A stretch of DNA of 64,000 nt from Cypionkella psychrotolerans (GCF_001294535.1 NZ_LGIC01000073.1:122369-186368); one strand, 5' to 3'; numbered from the stretch's first letter, positions 35,777-45,196 are shown. Made by a program: numbers and translations. The notes: generated by a model from the letters alone, not told the origin.

Positions 35777-36390
35777 TGCTTCAGTTTGATCATCTCGCGG
35801 TATCGGCGCTGGATTTGGCCGAAGGCGTGGCTGCGGTCGAGGCGGCTTTGGGCGTGGCGCTCGCGGGGGGGGGGCAGCACCCGCATATGGCGACGCATAA
35901 TCGGCTGTTGGGGCTTGGCGATTTGTATCTGGAGGTGATCGCGGCAGACCCGGCGCAGGTCGCCCCGGTTTGGCCGCGATGGTTTGATTTAGACAATTTT
36001 CAAGGCGGTCCAAGGCTCACAAACTGGGTTGCATGTTGTGATAGTATAAGCACTGCGGTGGCGGCTAGCCCGGCTGGGGTAGGGATTCCGGTGGCGTTGC
36101 AGCGCGGCGATTACCGTTGGCAGATGGCGGTGCCCGCCGATGGCAAGCTGCCGTTTGACGGCTGCTTCCCGGCTTTGATCGAATGGGCGGGAGCTTTGCA
36201 TCCGGCGCGGGCGTTGCCGGAAAGTGGCGTGCGGTTGCAGCGGTTTGAGATTGCGCATCCCGAGGCGCGGGCGTTGAAAGCTGCGCTTACGGGGGTGTTT
36301 GAGGATGCCCGCGTGGTGATCGTGCCGGGGGTAGCGAAGGCGATGCGGGCGACATTTACCACCCCGCATGGGCTGCGTGTGCTGGAATGA
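35776..36390 (+). CDS. VOC/glyoxalase-like protein with ten-G tract
   Basis: A 204-residue protein of the glyoxalase-like (VOC) superfamily, Glyoxalase_3 type: FDHLAVSALDLAEGVAAVEAALGV at the start, then HNRLLGLGDLYLEVIAADP, and a C-terminal half with GVRLQRFEIAHPEA. A histidine (HLAV) and glutamate (LEVI) sit where a metal site is usual. The ATG at 35776 overlaps the ppx stop; a GTG at 35773 is possible. Ten consecutive G residues (35865-35874) code for AGGG and could slip during replication, switching the gene off. Substrate unknown. Confidence 0.82.
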   Translation: MLQFDHLAVSALDLAEGVAAVEAALGVALAGGGQHPHMATHNRLLGLGDLYLEVIAADPAQVAPVWPRWFDLDNFQGGPRLTNWVACCDSISTAVAASPAGVGIPVALQRGDYRWQMAVPADGKLPFDGCFPALIEWAGALHPARALPESGVRLQRFEIAHPEARALKAALTGVFEDARVVIVPGVAKAMRATFTTPHGLRVLE

Positions 36391-36860
36391 TCCGGGCGGC
36401 TTTGCCGGAAGATGCGGCTGCACTGGCGGCTTTGTGGAACCCGTGGATCCGCGATACGGCGGTGACGTTCAACTCGGCCGAGAAGTCTGAGGCCGATCTT
36501 CTGGCGATGATTGCGGCGCGGGAGTGCTTTCTGGTTTACATCAACAATGGCGTGCAAGGCTTTGCGACCTATAGTCAATTTCGCGGCGGCCCCGGCTATG
36601 CCACCTGCATGGAACACTCGGTGATCCTGTCGCCCAACGCGCGCGGGATGGGCGCGGGGCGTGCGTTGATGGTGGCGGTGGAGGATCATGCACGGGCCGC
36701 TGGTGCGCATCAGATGATTGCGGGCGTGTCGGGAGAAAACCCAGAAGGCCAGCGGTTTCATGCAGCCCTTGGCTATCACGAGATCGCGATCATTCGCGAA
36801 GCGGGCTTCAAATTCGGCCGGTTTATGGATCTTGTGCTGATGCAGAAATTCCTGTCCTGA
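36387..36860 (+). CDS. GNAT-family N-acetyltransferase
   Basis: A 157-residue acetyltransferase resembling the phosphinothricin/methionine-sulfoximine acetyltransferase group: MIRAALPEDAAALAALWNPWIRDTAVTF at the start, the acetyl-CoA loop NARGMGAGRALM (Q/RxxGxG/A), and GENPEGQRFHAALGY before the end. Such enzymes often detoxify amino acid analogues. It overlaps the VOC gene by four bases (ATGA), so the ppx-VOC-GNAT genes are likely one transcript. Confidence 0.88.
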   Translation: MIRAALPEDAAALAALWNPWIRDTAVTFNSAEKSEADLLAMIAARECFLVYINNGVQGFATYSQFRGGPGYATCMEHSVILSPNARGMGAGRALMVAVEDHARAAGAHQMIAGVSGENPEGQRFHAALGYHEIAIIREAGFKFGRFMDLVLMQKFLS

Positions 36861-36891
36861 CAGCCGCCAACGAAACCGATAAGCTGACCTC

Positions 36892-37605
36892 ATGTCGATC
36901 TGGACCCGCATCACCGAAGCCATCGCCGCCCTTGCCTCGGGCGAGGGGTTGGCGGCTGTGTTTGACCGCTTGCGTGGCGGCGCGGCGCCGGAACGCTCGG
37001 TCGGTTTCACCATCGCGGTGATCGCTTTGGGCGCGAAGATGGCCAAGGCGGATGGCGAGGTCACCCGCGACGAAGTGGCGACGTTCCGGCGGATATTTTC
37101 GATCTCGAAAGCCGAAGAAGCCAACGCCGCACATGTGTACAACTTGGCGCGACAGGATGTGGCGGGGTTTGCCTCTTACGCCCGTAAGATCGCACTTTTG
37201 TTCAATAAACCTGGATTGCCGCTCTGTGCTGATGACCGCAACGTGCTGATCGACATTCTGGAAGGGCTGTTCCAGATCGCGATGTCGGATGGTGAATATC
37301 ACCCGGCAGAGGATGCGTTTTTACGCGAAGTAGCGCAGATTTTTGGGCTGGATGACCGCTGTTTCCGCGTGCTGCGGGGGCGCTTTGTCGATGGCGCGCC
37401 GCGCGATCCCTACGATGTTTTGGGGATTCCGCATCAGGCTAGCCTCGACGATGCCCGCGCAGCATGGCGGGCGGCGGTGAAAGACAGCCATCCCGATGTG
37501 ATGATCGCGCGCGGGGTGCCTGCCGAAGCGGTGCAACTGGCGACGCGGCGGTTGATCGCGATCAATGCGGCTTGGGACGAGATTCAGGCCAAGGTCGCGG
37601 CATGA
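36892..37605 (+). CDS. TerB-like and J-domain protein (DjlA-like, soluble)
   Basis: A 237-residue co-chaperone-like protein. Residues 35-160 form a TerB-like helical domain with two acidic turns (KADGEVTRDEVA and MSDGEYHPAEDAFL), and residues 172-235 a C-terminal J domain whose HPD motif is at 200-202, needed to stimulate DnaK. Unlike E. coli DjlA it has no N-terminal membrane helix. The partner could be DnaK and a stress or envelope process. It overlaps the next gene (ATGA). Confidence 0.85.
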   Translation: MSIWTRITEAIAALASGEGLAAVFDRLRGGAAPERSVGFTIAVIALGAKMAKADGEVTRDEVATFRRIFSISKAEEANAAHVYNLARQDVAGFASYARKIALLFNKPGLPLCADDRNVLIDILEGLFQIAMSDGEYHPAEDAFLREVAQIFGLDDRCFRVLRGRFVDGAPRDPYDVLGIPHQASLDDARAAWRAAVKDSHPDVMIARGVPAEAVQLATRRLIAINAAWDEIQAKVAA

Positions 37606-38639
37606 GCGAAAGGCTCAGACTGGCTAGCTACAACGTCGAATGGTTCAACGCTTTGTTCGATGACCGGGGGCATCTGCTGGAGGATCGCGAGTATTCGGCG
37701 CGTTACAAGATCACCCGGGGCGAACAACTGGCGGCTTTGGGCATTGTGTTCACCGCTTTGGATGCTGACGGTGTGATGATCATTGAAGCGCCGGATACCA
37801 ACAGTCGCAGGTCGACCGTGACGGCGCTGGAGAATTTTGCGGCGAAATATGGCTTGCGGGCGCGCAAGGCGCTGATCGGTTATGTTTCTGAAACCGAACA
37901 GGAAATCGCGTTTCTGTATGATCCCGACAAGCTCTCCGCGCGGCATGATCCAAAGGGCGATCCGGCCCCGAGCCACGGCGCGCCGGGGGCTCCGCGTTTT
38001 GACAGCCAGTTGCGGCTGGATATCAATGGCGATGGGGTGGAGGATCTGGTGCGGTTTTCCAAGCCGCCGTTGGAACTGGCGGTGACGACCGCATCGGGGG
38101 GCGAATTGCGGCTGATCGGGGTGCATGCCAAATCGAAGGCGCCGCATAGCGCCGACGATGATGCCGCGTTCACGCGGATTTCGATTGAGAACCGACGCAA
38201 GCAGTTGGCGGAATGTCTGTGGCTGCGCGCCCGGATTGATCGGCAGTTGGAGGCGGGCGATGGCCTGATCGTGATGGGCGATTTCAACGATGGTCCGGGG
38301 TTGGACGAATATGAAAAGCTGTTCGGCCATTCCGGGATTGAGATTGTGTTGGGGCAGGGTGGGCAGACCCGGCTGCATGACCCGCACGCCGAAATGGCGC
38401 TGACCCAGACCAATGCGCTGGCCCCGAGTTCGTCGCGGTTCTGGCTGCAACCGCAGAAGCGTTATTTCGAGGCCCTGTTGGATTTCATCATGGTCTCGCC
38501 CGATCTGGCGGCCGGCAAGCCGGTATGGCGGATTTGGCATCCGTTCAATGATCCCGGCGTGCTGGCGGTGCCGGAACTGGCGGATGCGCTGCTTTCCGCC
38601 TCTGACCACTTTCCGGTAACGCTGGATTTGGCATTGTGA
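37602..38639 (+). CDS. Endonuclease/exonuclease/phosphatase-family protein
   Basis: A 345-residue metal-dependent hydrolase with the DNase-I-like fold: RLASYNVEWFN at the start, MIIEAPDTNSR, the histidine region IGVHAKSKAP, VMGDFNDGPG and the final SASDHFPVTLDL, which together form the metal-binding and catalytic set. No signal peptide is seen, so it acts in the cytoplasm. A DINGDGVEDLVR stretch resembles a calcium-binding loop. The substrate (DNA, phospho-lipid or sugar phosphate) cannot be told. Confidence 0.88.
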   Translation: MSERLRLASYNVEWFNALFDDRGHLLEDREYSARYKITRGEQLAALGIVFTALDADGVMIIEAPDTNSRRSTVTALENFAAKYGLRARKALIGYVSETEQEIAFLYDPDKLSARHDPKGDPAPSHGAPGAPRFDSQLRLDINGDGVEDLVRFSKPPLELAVTTASGGELRLIGVHAKSKAPHSADDDAAFTRISIENRRKQLAECLWLRARIDRQLEAGDGLIVMGDFNDGPGLDEYEKLFGHSGIEIVLGQGGQTRLHDPHAEMALTQTNALAPSSSRFWLQPQKRYFEALLDFIMVSPDLAAGKPVWRIWHPFNDPGVLAVPELADALLSASDHFPVTLDLAL

Positions 38640-38674
38640 TTTGAAATGTGCCCTAAGCCGGGCATAGTCGGGGG

Positions 38675-39010
38675 ATGAAACATCTCATCTTCGCCCTGAT
38701 GCTGTTGCCTGTACCCGCTTTGGCGCAGACCCCACCGCCGTCTGATGCGGACAAGGGGCTGAGCCTGATGCAGCAGGGGGCGGAACTGTTGTTCAACCAT
38801 ATGATGGGGCAGGTCGAACCCAGCCTGCAAGATATGGCGCAGGCGCTGAAAGAGGCGCAGCCGAAGCTGATGGAAATTCTGGGCATGATGGATGATCTGA
38901 AGAACTATCACGCGCCGGAAAAGCTGCCGAATGGCGATATAATTCTGCGGCGGAAAACGCCGGCTGAGTTGAAGCTAGAGGCTTTGCCGGGCGCGGAGAC
39001 TGAACTTTAG
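38675..39010 (+). CDS. Small periplasmic protein of unknown function
   Basis: A 111-residue exported protein with signal peptide MKHLIFALMLLPVPALAQ (cleaved near residue 18). The mature part is helical (ADKGLSLMQQGAELLFNHMMGQVEPSLQ, with many Met) and ends in a short beta region PNGDIILRRKTPAEL. Relatives in Rhodobacteraceae are often mislabelled AAA+ ATPase; no nucleotide motif is present. GGGGG lies just upstream of the ATG. Confidence 0.75.
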   Translation: MKHLIFALMLLPVPALAQTPPPSDADKGLSLMQQGAELLFNHMMGQVEPSLQDMAQALKEAQPKLMEILGMMDDLKNYHAPEKLPNGDIILRRKTPAELKLEALPGAETEL

Positions 39011-39022
39011 CGAGCCTGGTCT

Positions 39023-39418
39023 CTAAAATGCGTGCGACGTGGCGAGGTAAAGGTAGAAACGCGGCCCCGATCCGCGCCGCCCGCCGCCGCCGCCGGTGCT
39101 GTTCCAGACGCGGTCGTCGGCTTTGATATATTGGAAATGATCAACCAGATTGGCCTCCAGCTGGCGGGTGTGCCGCTCGGATGAGGATTGATAGATCAGA
39201 TTCATGCGGGTGGTCTGATACTCGAGCTTTTTCTGATCAATCCGCCGCGCCAGGGCCGAATAATAGTCATAGCCGCTCGCGACACCGATGTAATACAGGT
39301 ACACCGAGCGATCAAAGCGGCAGATTGCCGAGATTGAGCGCACCAGGGTGGAGAAAATCATGCTCGGGTGGCCGGTGAAATAGCTGTCGGTGATTTCGAC
39401 GCCGCGATAGGTTTCCAT
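39023..39418 (-). CDS. Hypothetical protein with GIY-YIG-like motif
   Basis: A 131-residue protein. The stretch SVYLYYIGVASGYDYYSALARRI is reminiscent of the GIY-YIG nuclease core, and RHTRQLEANLVDHF has a glutamate at the distance where the metal-binding residue would be. The N-terminus (METYRGVEITDSYFTGHP) and a glycine-rich segment before the last strand (STGGGGGRRGSGPRFYLYLA) are not family-typical. It is a single minus-strand gene between two plus-strand operons, which could mark an insertion. The GIY-YIG assignment is tentative. Confidence 0.55.
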   Translation of the reverse strand: METYRGVEITDSYFTGHPSMIFSTLVRSISAICRFDRSVYLYYIGVASGYDYYSALARRIDQKKLEYQTTRMNLIYQSSSERHTRQLEANLVDHFQYIKADDRVWNSTGGGGGRRGSGPRFYLYLATSHAF

Positions 39419-39558
39419 GGCTGTAATCCGGTGTGCTAAAATGCCCGTTCAGGATGCCTGCAACCCAAGCGTGCGTCAAGTCTGCGGCGTCACACAAGCG
39501 TTCCTTGACCCTGCTGCTGTAACGTTGCAGTTTGGCGCGAAAAAGAAAGAGCAGCATC

Positions 39559-40842
39559 TTGGCCTCCACCTCTCCGTTCTCGCGCTTTGAATTCATGATT
39601 GCGTGGCGCTATTTGCGCGCCAAACGCGCCGAGGGTGGCGTGTCGGTGATGACTTGGATCAGCCTGATTGGCATCACTTTGGCGGTGTTCGCGCTGATCG
39701 TGACGCTGGCGGTGCGGTCGGGGTTTCGCACCGAATTGGTGTCGACGTTCCTTGGATCGAACGCGCATGTGACGGTGTATTCGGCGGGGCATATGGATGC
39801 TGATGGCCAGATGGTGAAGGGTTTTGCCGATTACGACGCGATTGCCGCGAAGCTGGCGGCGGTGCCCGGAGTGACCGAGGCGGCCCCCCAGATCAAGGGT
39901 CAGGTGATGTTGACGGCTGGCGAGGGGTCCAGCGGCGCCGAGGTGTTCGGGCTGCGGCTGGCCGATCTGCGCCGGATTCCGCGTATTGGCGATGGCGCGG
40001 ATGCTTATGGCAATCTGGATGATTTCGACCAAGGCATCGCGATTGGCTCTGGTTTGGCGCGGACTTTGGGCGTGACGGTGGGCGACAAACTGCGGGTGAT
40101 CTCGCCCTCGGGGGTGAAATCGCCGTTTGGGTCGAGCCCGCGGGTGAACGCCTATCCTGTGGTTTATATCTTCACCTCGGGCAATTATCTGATCGACCAA
40201 AGCCGGATGTATATGCCGTTCGCCGAGGCGCAGTCGTTCTTCAACCGTGACAATCTCGCCGATGAGTTTGAGGTGATGGTGACAGACCCCGAAGCCATCG
40301 ACAACTACCGTGATGCGGTGATGGCGGCGGGGGGACAGGATGCGATGCTGTGGACCTGGATGGACAGCGCCGGAAGTTATCTCAATGCCTTGAAAATAGA
40401 AGACAATGTGATGTTCCTGATCATGTCGATCCTCGTGCTGATCTCGACGCTGAACATCATTTCCGGCCTGATCATGCTGGTGAAAAACAAAGGCCGCGAC
40501 ATTGGGATTTTGCGCACGATGGGCCTCACCGAAGGCTCGATCCTGCGGATTTTCTTCATCTGCGGCGCGTTTACCGGGGTGGTCGGCACGCTGATGGGGG
40601 TGGCGATCGGCTGTCTGTTTGCAACCTATATTGATGATGTGGTTGCGCTGATCAATCTGGTGACGGGCGGCGATGTTTGGGATCCGTCGATTAGGGGGAT
40701 TTACGCGCTACCGGCTGAGCTGAAACTGGGGGATGTGGCCTCGGCGATGGCTTTGTCTTTGGGGCTGTCGTTTATCGTCACGATTTTCCCCGCGCGCCGT
40801 GCCGCCCGGATGAACCCGGTGGAGGCGCTGCGTTATGAGTGA
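39559..40842 (+). CDS. Lipoprotein-releasing ABC transporter permease (LolC/LolE)
   Basis: A 427-residue FtsX-type permease of the Lol complex, which extracts lipoproteins from the inner membrane for LolA. It has one N-terminal helix after the family start [22 protein letters not shown], a large periplasmic domain (about residues 45-270) and three C-terminal helices ([54 protein letters not shown]). The start is uncertain: a TTG at 39559 fits relatives, with weak ribosome binding; ATG at 39595 would cut the N-terminus. It overlaps lolD by eight bases. As in most alphaproteobacteria, one permease probably serves as both LolC and LolE. Confidence 0.9.
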   Translation: MASTSPFSRFEFMIAWRYLRAKRAEGGVSVMTWISLIGITLAVFALIVTLAVRSGFRTELVSTFLGSNAHVTVYSAGHMDADGQMVKGFADYDAIAAKLAAVPGVTEAAPQIKGQVMLTAGEGSSGAEVFGLRLADLRRIPRIGDGADAYGNLDDFDQGIAIGSGLARTLGVTVGDKLRVISPSGVKSPFGSSPRVNAYPVVYIFTSGNYLIDQSRMYMPFAEAQSFFNRDNLADEFEVMVTDPEAIDNYRDAVMAAGGQDAMLWTWMDSAGSYLNALKIEDNVMFLIMSILVLISTLNIISGLIMLVKNKGRDIGILRTMGLTEGSILRIFFICGAFTGVVGTLMGVAIGCLFATYIDDVVALINLVTGGDVWDPSIRGIYALPAELKLGDVASAMALSLGLSFIVTIFPARRAARMNPVEALRYE

Positions 40843-41518
40843 GTTTGCGCTGGAACTGGCGGGCATTGAGAAATGCTACAATCGCGGTTTGCCGTCGGAA
40901 GTGATGGTGCTGCATGGCGCGACATTAGAGGTGAAACGCGGCGAGGTGGTTGCTTTGGTCGCGCCCTCTGGCGCTGGCAAATCGACGCTGCTGCATATCG
41001 CGGGGCTTTTGGACACACCGGATGAGGGCTCGGTGGCTTTGAGCGGGCGCAATATGGTGGGTTTGGGCGACAAGGCCCGGACCGAGGCGCGGCGCAATGA
41101 CGTGGGCTTCATCTACCAGTTTCACCACCTTTTGCCCGAATTCACCGCGCTTGAAAACGTGGTGATCCCGCAGTTGGCCAATGGCGTGCCGAAGGCAGAA
41201 GCGGAAGCCCGCGCGCGCGATCTGCTCGCCCATGTCGGGGTATTGCCGCGCGCCAGTCACCGCCCGGCCGCGCTGTCGGGGGGCGAGCAACAGCGCGTCG
41301 CCTTCTGCCGCGCGCTGGCCAATAAGCCGAAACTGCTGCTGGCCGATGAACCCACCGGCAATCTTGACCCTGTCACCTCGGATCAGGTTTTCGCCGCTCT
41401 GATGGCTTTGGTGCGCGAAACCGGCCTGAGCGCGCTGATCGCCACCCATAATATGGAGCTTGCCGCCCGGATGGATCGTGTGGTGCGGCTGGACAAAGGC
41501 CGGGTTGTGACATCCTGA
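40835..41518 (+). CDS. lolD: Lipoprotein-releasing ABC transporter ATPase
   Basis: A 227-residue ATPase driving the LolC/E permease encoded just before it. Walker A is APSGAGKST, in which the usual first Gly is Ala; the signature [15 protein letters not shown], Walker [13 protein letters not shown] and the H-loop ATHNMELA are standard. The family markers [18 protein letters not shown] are typical of LolD. Together they support a complete Lol release complex; lolA and lolB are not in the window. An FNR-like box overlaps its stop codon. Confidence 0.94.
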   Translation: MSEFALELAGIEKCYNRGLPSEVMVLHGATLEVKRGEVVALVAPSGAGKSTLLHIAGLLDTPDEGSVALSGRNMVGLGDKARTEARRNDVGFIYQFHHLLPEFTALENVVIPQLANGVPKAEAEARARDLLAHVGVLPRASHRPAALSGGEQQRVAFCRALANKPKLLLADEPTGNLDPVTSDQVFAALMALVRETGLSALIATHNMELAARMDRVVRLDKGRVVTS

Positions 41519-41528
41519 TATAGGTCAA
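41515..41528. promoter_or_regulatory. FNR-like box upstream of the cytochrome c gene
   Basis: CTGATATAGGTCAA matches TTGAY-N4-RTCAA with one deviation (C for the first T). It lies about 54 bases ahead of the cytochrome c start, similar to the box at 10514. Confidence 0.45.
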
Positions 41529-41581
41529 GGTAGACGCTTTGCATCTGTGCAAGAAAGCGTCCCACTGATCAGGAGATCGCC

Positions 41582-41995
41582 ATGCACATCATGCCAGTTG
41601 TCACCGCCGTCGGGCTTTCTGCCTTGCTGTTCGCTTGCGTCGAGTATGGCAAACCGCCCGAGAAAACCACTGGGGCGCATGATTACAACGACTACTGTGC
41701 TGCCTGTCATGGCCCGACGGGCAAGGGCGATGGCGAAACGGCAGCAGGCTTGGGCAAAAAGCCCGCCGATCTGACCACCCTTGCCGCGCGCAACAAGGGC
41801 GCGTTTCCAACGACGAAGGTGATGGCGCAGATCTGGGGCTATGCGGGCAAAAAGGGCAAAGGTGTGATGCCCGACTTCGCGCCGCTGCTGGAGGGCGACA
41901 CCGTGCCTTATGATGGCGGCGACGGCATTGCGACGCCGACGCCGATTCGGTTGGTGGAATTGGCGGAATACCTTAAGACGCTTCAGGTGAAATAG
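41582..41995 (+). CDS. Lipoprotein c-type cytochrome
   Basis: A 137-residue lipoprotein cytochrome c. The lipobox LLFAC gives lipidated C19; heme is bound by C39-A-A-C42-H43, and M96 in GKGVMPDFAPLL is the likely sixth ligand. The class I fold is complete (ends VELAEYLKTLQ). AGGAG lies nine bases from the ATG. It would pass electrons at the outer face of the inner membrane. An FNR-like box upstream suggests oxygen-dependent control; its redox partners are not in the window. Confidence 0.9.
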   Translation: MHIMPVVTAVGLSALLFACVEYGKPPEKTTGAHDYNDYCAACHGPTGKGDGETAAGLGKKPADLTTLAARNKGAFPTTKVMAQIWGYAGKKGKGVMPDFAPLLEGDTVPYDGGDGIATPTPIRLVELAEYLKTLQVK

Positions 41996-42038
41996 CGGTG
42001 GGCTGGCCGCAAGAGCTAACGATTTACCTAAAATTTGC

Positions 42039-42090
42039 TTTCATCTTGGCTCAAATATCCCACGGGGGTCTGGGGGTGTGAAACCCCCAG
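42039..42090. repeat. CTCAAATATCC-family repeat with hairpin
   Basis: TTTCATCTTGGCTCAAATAT (from 42039) continuing CCCACGGGGGTC is followed by the perfect hairpin CTGGGGGT-GTGAA-ACCCCCAG (42070-42090). It sits between the convergent cytochrome c and aminopeptidase genes and could end transcription from both sides. Confidence 0.85.
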
Positions 42091-42113
42091 CGGCCTGCCG
42101 CAAATGCCGCACC

Positions 42114-43349
42114 TCAAGCCCATTCGCCGCGCCGGAACACCGGTTCCGCCGCGCCGTCCGCGCCGATACCGTCAATATCGACCTGCCCCGAGCCGATCAT
42201 CCAATCGACGTGGATCATGCTGGCATTGCCGCCTTGGGCCGCGATCTGTTCTGGCGTCAGCGCCGCGCCGTTCAGGAAACACTTGGCATAACACTGGCCC
42301 AAAGCGATGTGGCAGGCGGCGTTTTCATCGAACAGCGTGTTGTAAAACAACAGCCCAGATTGAGAGATCGGCGAGCCGTGTGGCACCAGCGCCACCTCGC
42401 CTAAGCGGCGCGCACCCTCGTCGCTATCGATCAGCTTCTGCAAAACCGCCTCGCCCTTGGTGGCTTTGGCCTCGACAATCCGGCCCGCTTCAAAGCGCAC
42501 CTGAATGTTTTCAATCAATGTGCCCTGATGCGCCAAGGGTTTGGTGGCGCTGACAAATCCATCCACGCGCAGCGCGTGCGGTGTGGTGAACACTTCCTCG
42601 GTTGGGATATTGGCGTTGCAGGTGACACCGTTTTTCGCGGTAGAGGCCCCACCTTGCCATTCATGGCCGTCTGCCAAACCCACGGTCAGATCGGTGCCGG
42701 GGCCGGTGAAGCGCAGGGCCGCAAAGCGTTTGCTGTTCAGCCATTTGGTCCGCGTGCGCAGGGCGGCGTTATGTGCACCCCAAGCCGCTACCGGATCGGG
42801 TTGATCAACGCGAGACGCCGCGAAAATCGCCTCGGCGAGTTTATGCACTGCGGCGTCTGCGGTCAGCTCAGGGAAGATTTGCTGCGCCCAAGCCTCGCCC
42901 GGATAGGAGCAAATCGACCAGTTGATATCAAAGCCCGCGATCTTCGCCAAAGCGGGCTGATAGGCGAGCGAGTTCGCCTTGCCTGCGCGGGCGACCTTTG
43001 TGGGGTCTTCATTGGCCAGCAGCATCGGGTTGTCGCCGACAATCGCCATCCGGGCGGCACCGTTGGCGAAGGCCTCGGCCATGCCGTTGTAGAGCCAGTT
43101 CGGGGCGGTGTCGAAACTGGCATCGCGCCCGTGCTGATAGCGCGCCAAGGCAATCGCCTCATCCGCGAAAATCGGCGTCACCACGCCCGCGCCCGCACGA
43201 TAGGCTGCCGCCGCGATCAGCCGCACCAAGGGCAGGGCGGTCATCGGGGCGGTCAGAATCAGATCCTGCCCCGGCTGCAGGGCCACGCCGACATTCACCG
43301 CCACCTCGGCCAGTTTCGCCAGCTTCACGGGGTTAATCGAGGGGGTCAT
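42114..43349 (-). CDS. Aminopeptidase, M29 (thermophilic aminopeptidase) family
   Basis: A 411-residue metallo-aminopeptidase of family M29 (AmpS/PepS). The start at 43349 has AAGGA upstream and avoids a 19-residue leader. Metal-site glutamates and histidines are visible in TEEVFTTPHALRVDG, SGLLFYNTLFDENAACHIALGQCY and MIHVDWMIGSGQVDID. It removes N-terminal residues from peptides in the cytoplasm. Its place next to the divergent peptide transporter suggests that it processes the imported peptides. Confidence 0.94.
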   Translation of the reverse strand: MTPSINPVKLAKLAEVAVNVGVALQPGQDLILTAPMTALPLVRLIAAAAYRAGAGVVTPIFADEAIALARYQHGRDASFDTAPNWLYNGMAEAFANGAARMAIVGDNPMLLANEDPTKVARAGKANSLAYQPALAKIAGFDINWSICSYPGEAWAQQIFPELTADAAVHKLAEAIFAASRVDQPDPVAAWGAHNAALRTRTKWLNSKRFAALRFTGPGTDLTVGLADGHEWQGGASTAKNGVTCNANIPTEEVFTTPHALRVDGFVSATKPLAHQGTLIENIQVRFEAGRIVEAKATKGEAVLQKLIDSDEGARRLGEVALVPHGSPISQSGLLFYNTLFDENAACHIALGQCYAKCFLNGAALTPEQIAAQGGNASMIHVDWMIGSGQVDIDGIGADGAAEPVFRRGEWA

Positions 43350-43583
43350 CGCGCCATCCTTTGCCTGTTTTGCCGCAGACCATAGCCGCAGGCCGGGCAG
43401 GGTCAACCGTTTGAGAAAAATCTGCGCCGCATCGCAACGGGCGTCTTGCGCGACGGTTCATAATTTGTCAGACATTTGGAATTGGCCCCACGTCACCCGA
43501 CGCTTGCGGTCAAAATGCACCGGGCAGACTCGGGCATCCTGCCAATGAAAAGCCCACAAACGGGCGTCAACACGGAGGAATAG

Positions 43584-45188
43584 ATGCGACAGTTCCTGAA
43601 ACTCGCGGGGGCGCTGGTGACAGCCACGCTGCTGGCGACGACGCCCATAGCGGCGCAGACCACTGTATATAGTGCGGGGGATACCACCTCTGGCACATAT
43701 ATGGATTACATGAAAACCGTCTATGCTCGCGCGGGCAACCCCGAGATCATCCAGCTGCCGCTGACCAGCTTCGACAACGACTATGTGCTGAACCCGATGG
43801 CGGCTGAGTCGTGGACGCAATCCGAAGATGGCCTGACCTGGACCTTCAAGCTGCGCCCCGGTCTGGTGTGGTCGGATGGCGAGCCTTTGCGCGCCTCCGA
43901 CTACATCTTCGCGCTGCAACGCGCCGCCACCACCGGCTATGATTTCGCCTGGTACTGGGGCTATGCCGGCGGGATTGAGAACTGGGATGCCGTGACCAAG
44001 GGCGAGAAAGATGTCGCAACCTTGGGCATCAAAGCCGTTGATGATCTGACGATTGAGGTGAAAACAGCAGCGCCGAAACCCTATCTGCCAAGCGTGGTTT
44101 CGCTGTGGTATCCGGTGCCGAAACACGTTTGGGACAAACTGGGCGACGATTACGCCGCCAATGTCGAGACGCTGGTGTCCTCTGGCCCGTTCATCGTCGA
44201 ATCGTGGGAAAAGTCCAACAACAAGATGGTTCTGGTGAAGAACCCGACCTACACCGGGCCGTGGCAGCCTCAGGTGGATCGGTTGGAAATTGACCCGACT
44301 TTGGGTGCGCCAGAGGTCGGTCTGCCCGCCTTCATGGCAGGCGAGGCAGATTTCTCCTACCTGAACGCCGGTCAAATTCCGTTTGTGGAACAACGCTTTC
44401 CGGGCCAGATCGCCAAGAATGCGGTGTTTGCGACCTCCTACATCTCGTTTGGGCTGGACATGCCGCCCTTCGACAATATCAACGTCCGCAAAGCATTTCA
44501 GGCCGCGATCAACCGCGATGAGATGACCTCGACGGTGCTGAAAGACCTTGCCATTCCCGGCAAATCGCTGCTCCCACCGGGCTATCCCGGCTACAACGAC
44601 GTAATCACCTCTCAGGCGGTGTTTGACCCGGAAAAAGCCAAGAAATTCATGGCCGATGCGGGTTATCCGGATGGCAAAGGCTTCCCAGAGGTCGAGATTT
44701 GGTATCGCGATCAGGGCGGCTATAACGGCGCAATTTCGGGCCCGATGCTGCAATATCTGCAAGCGCAGTTTAAGGATATTCTGGGAATCACCATGAATAT
44801 CAAGATCCTGCCGCAGAAAGACTGGATGGCGGGCATGATGGAGAAGAAGAACAATCTGTTCCTCGCGCCCTATGAATACGACTATCTCGACCCGTCAAAC
44901 TTCTACGGCATCTTCTACAACGGAGGCCGTCACGACCACCATTTGCAAGCCTATGATGATCTGGTCGCCAAGGCCGATTCTGCCCCGAAATGGGAAGACC
45001 GTGAGAAGCTTTATGAGCAGGCCGAGCAGGTGCTGATCGACAACGCCTCGTTCGTGCCGCTGGTGCATCCGATCACCAACGCGGTGGTGTCGGCGGACCT
45101 CAAGGGCGATGGCACCAAGCCGAATAAGCTTGGCTTTTCACCACTGCGGCAGTTGGCGCTGTATTTCTACACGCATGTGTCGAAATAA
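43584..45188 (+). CDS. Peptide ABC transporter substrate-binding protein
   Basis: A 534-residue periplasmic binding protein of the OppA/DppA family (SBP_bac_5). The signal peptide is MRQFLKLAGALVTATLLATTPIAA (cleavage near residue 24). Markers are LNPMAAESWTQSEDGLTWTFKLRPGL, DGEPLRASDYIFALQR and the late WEDREKLYEQAEQVLI. GGAGG is ideally placed before the ATG. It is the first gene of SBP-ATPase-ATPase-permease-permease-aminotransferase-regulator, and is followed by a hairpin. The ligand may be an oligopeptide, but opines, muropeptides and similar compounds use the same family. Confidence 0.92.
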   Translation: MRQFLKLAGALVTATLLATTPIAAQTTVYSAGDTTSGTYMDYMKTVYARAGNPEIIQLPLTSFDNDYVLNPMAAESWTQSEDGLTWTFKLRPGLVWSDGEPLRASDYIFALQRAATTGYDFAWYWGYAGGIENWDAVTKGEKDVATLGIKAVDDLTIEVKTAAPKPYLPSVVSLWYPVPKHVWDKLGDDYAANVETLVSSGPFIVESWEKSNNKMVLVKNPTYTGPWQPQVDRLEIDPTLGAPEVGLPAFMAGEADFSYLNAGQIPFVEQRFPGQIAKNAVFATSYISFGLDMPPFDNINVRKAFQAAINRDEMTSTVLKDLAIPGKSLLPPGYPGYNDVITSQAVFDPEKAKKFMADAGYPDGKGFPEVEIWYRDQGGYNGAISGPMLQYLQAQFKDILGITMNIKILPQKDWMAGMMEKKNNLFLAPYEYDYLDPSNFYGIFYNGGRHDHHLQAYDDLVAKADSAPKWEDREKLYEQAEQVLIDNASFVPLVHPITNAVVSADLKGDGTKPNKLGFSPLRQLALYFYTHVSK

Positions 45189-45196
45189 CCCCCCAT

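Noticed and set aside
38030..38055. DINGDGVEDLV taken as an EF-hand calcium protein
   Set aside because: A single short loop within a DNase-I-like hydrolase; no paired EF-hand is present.
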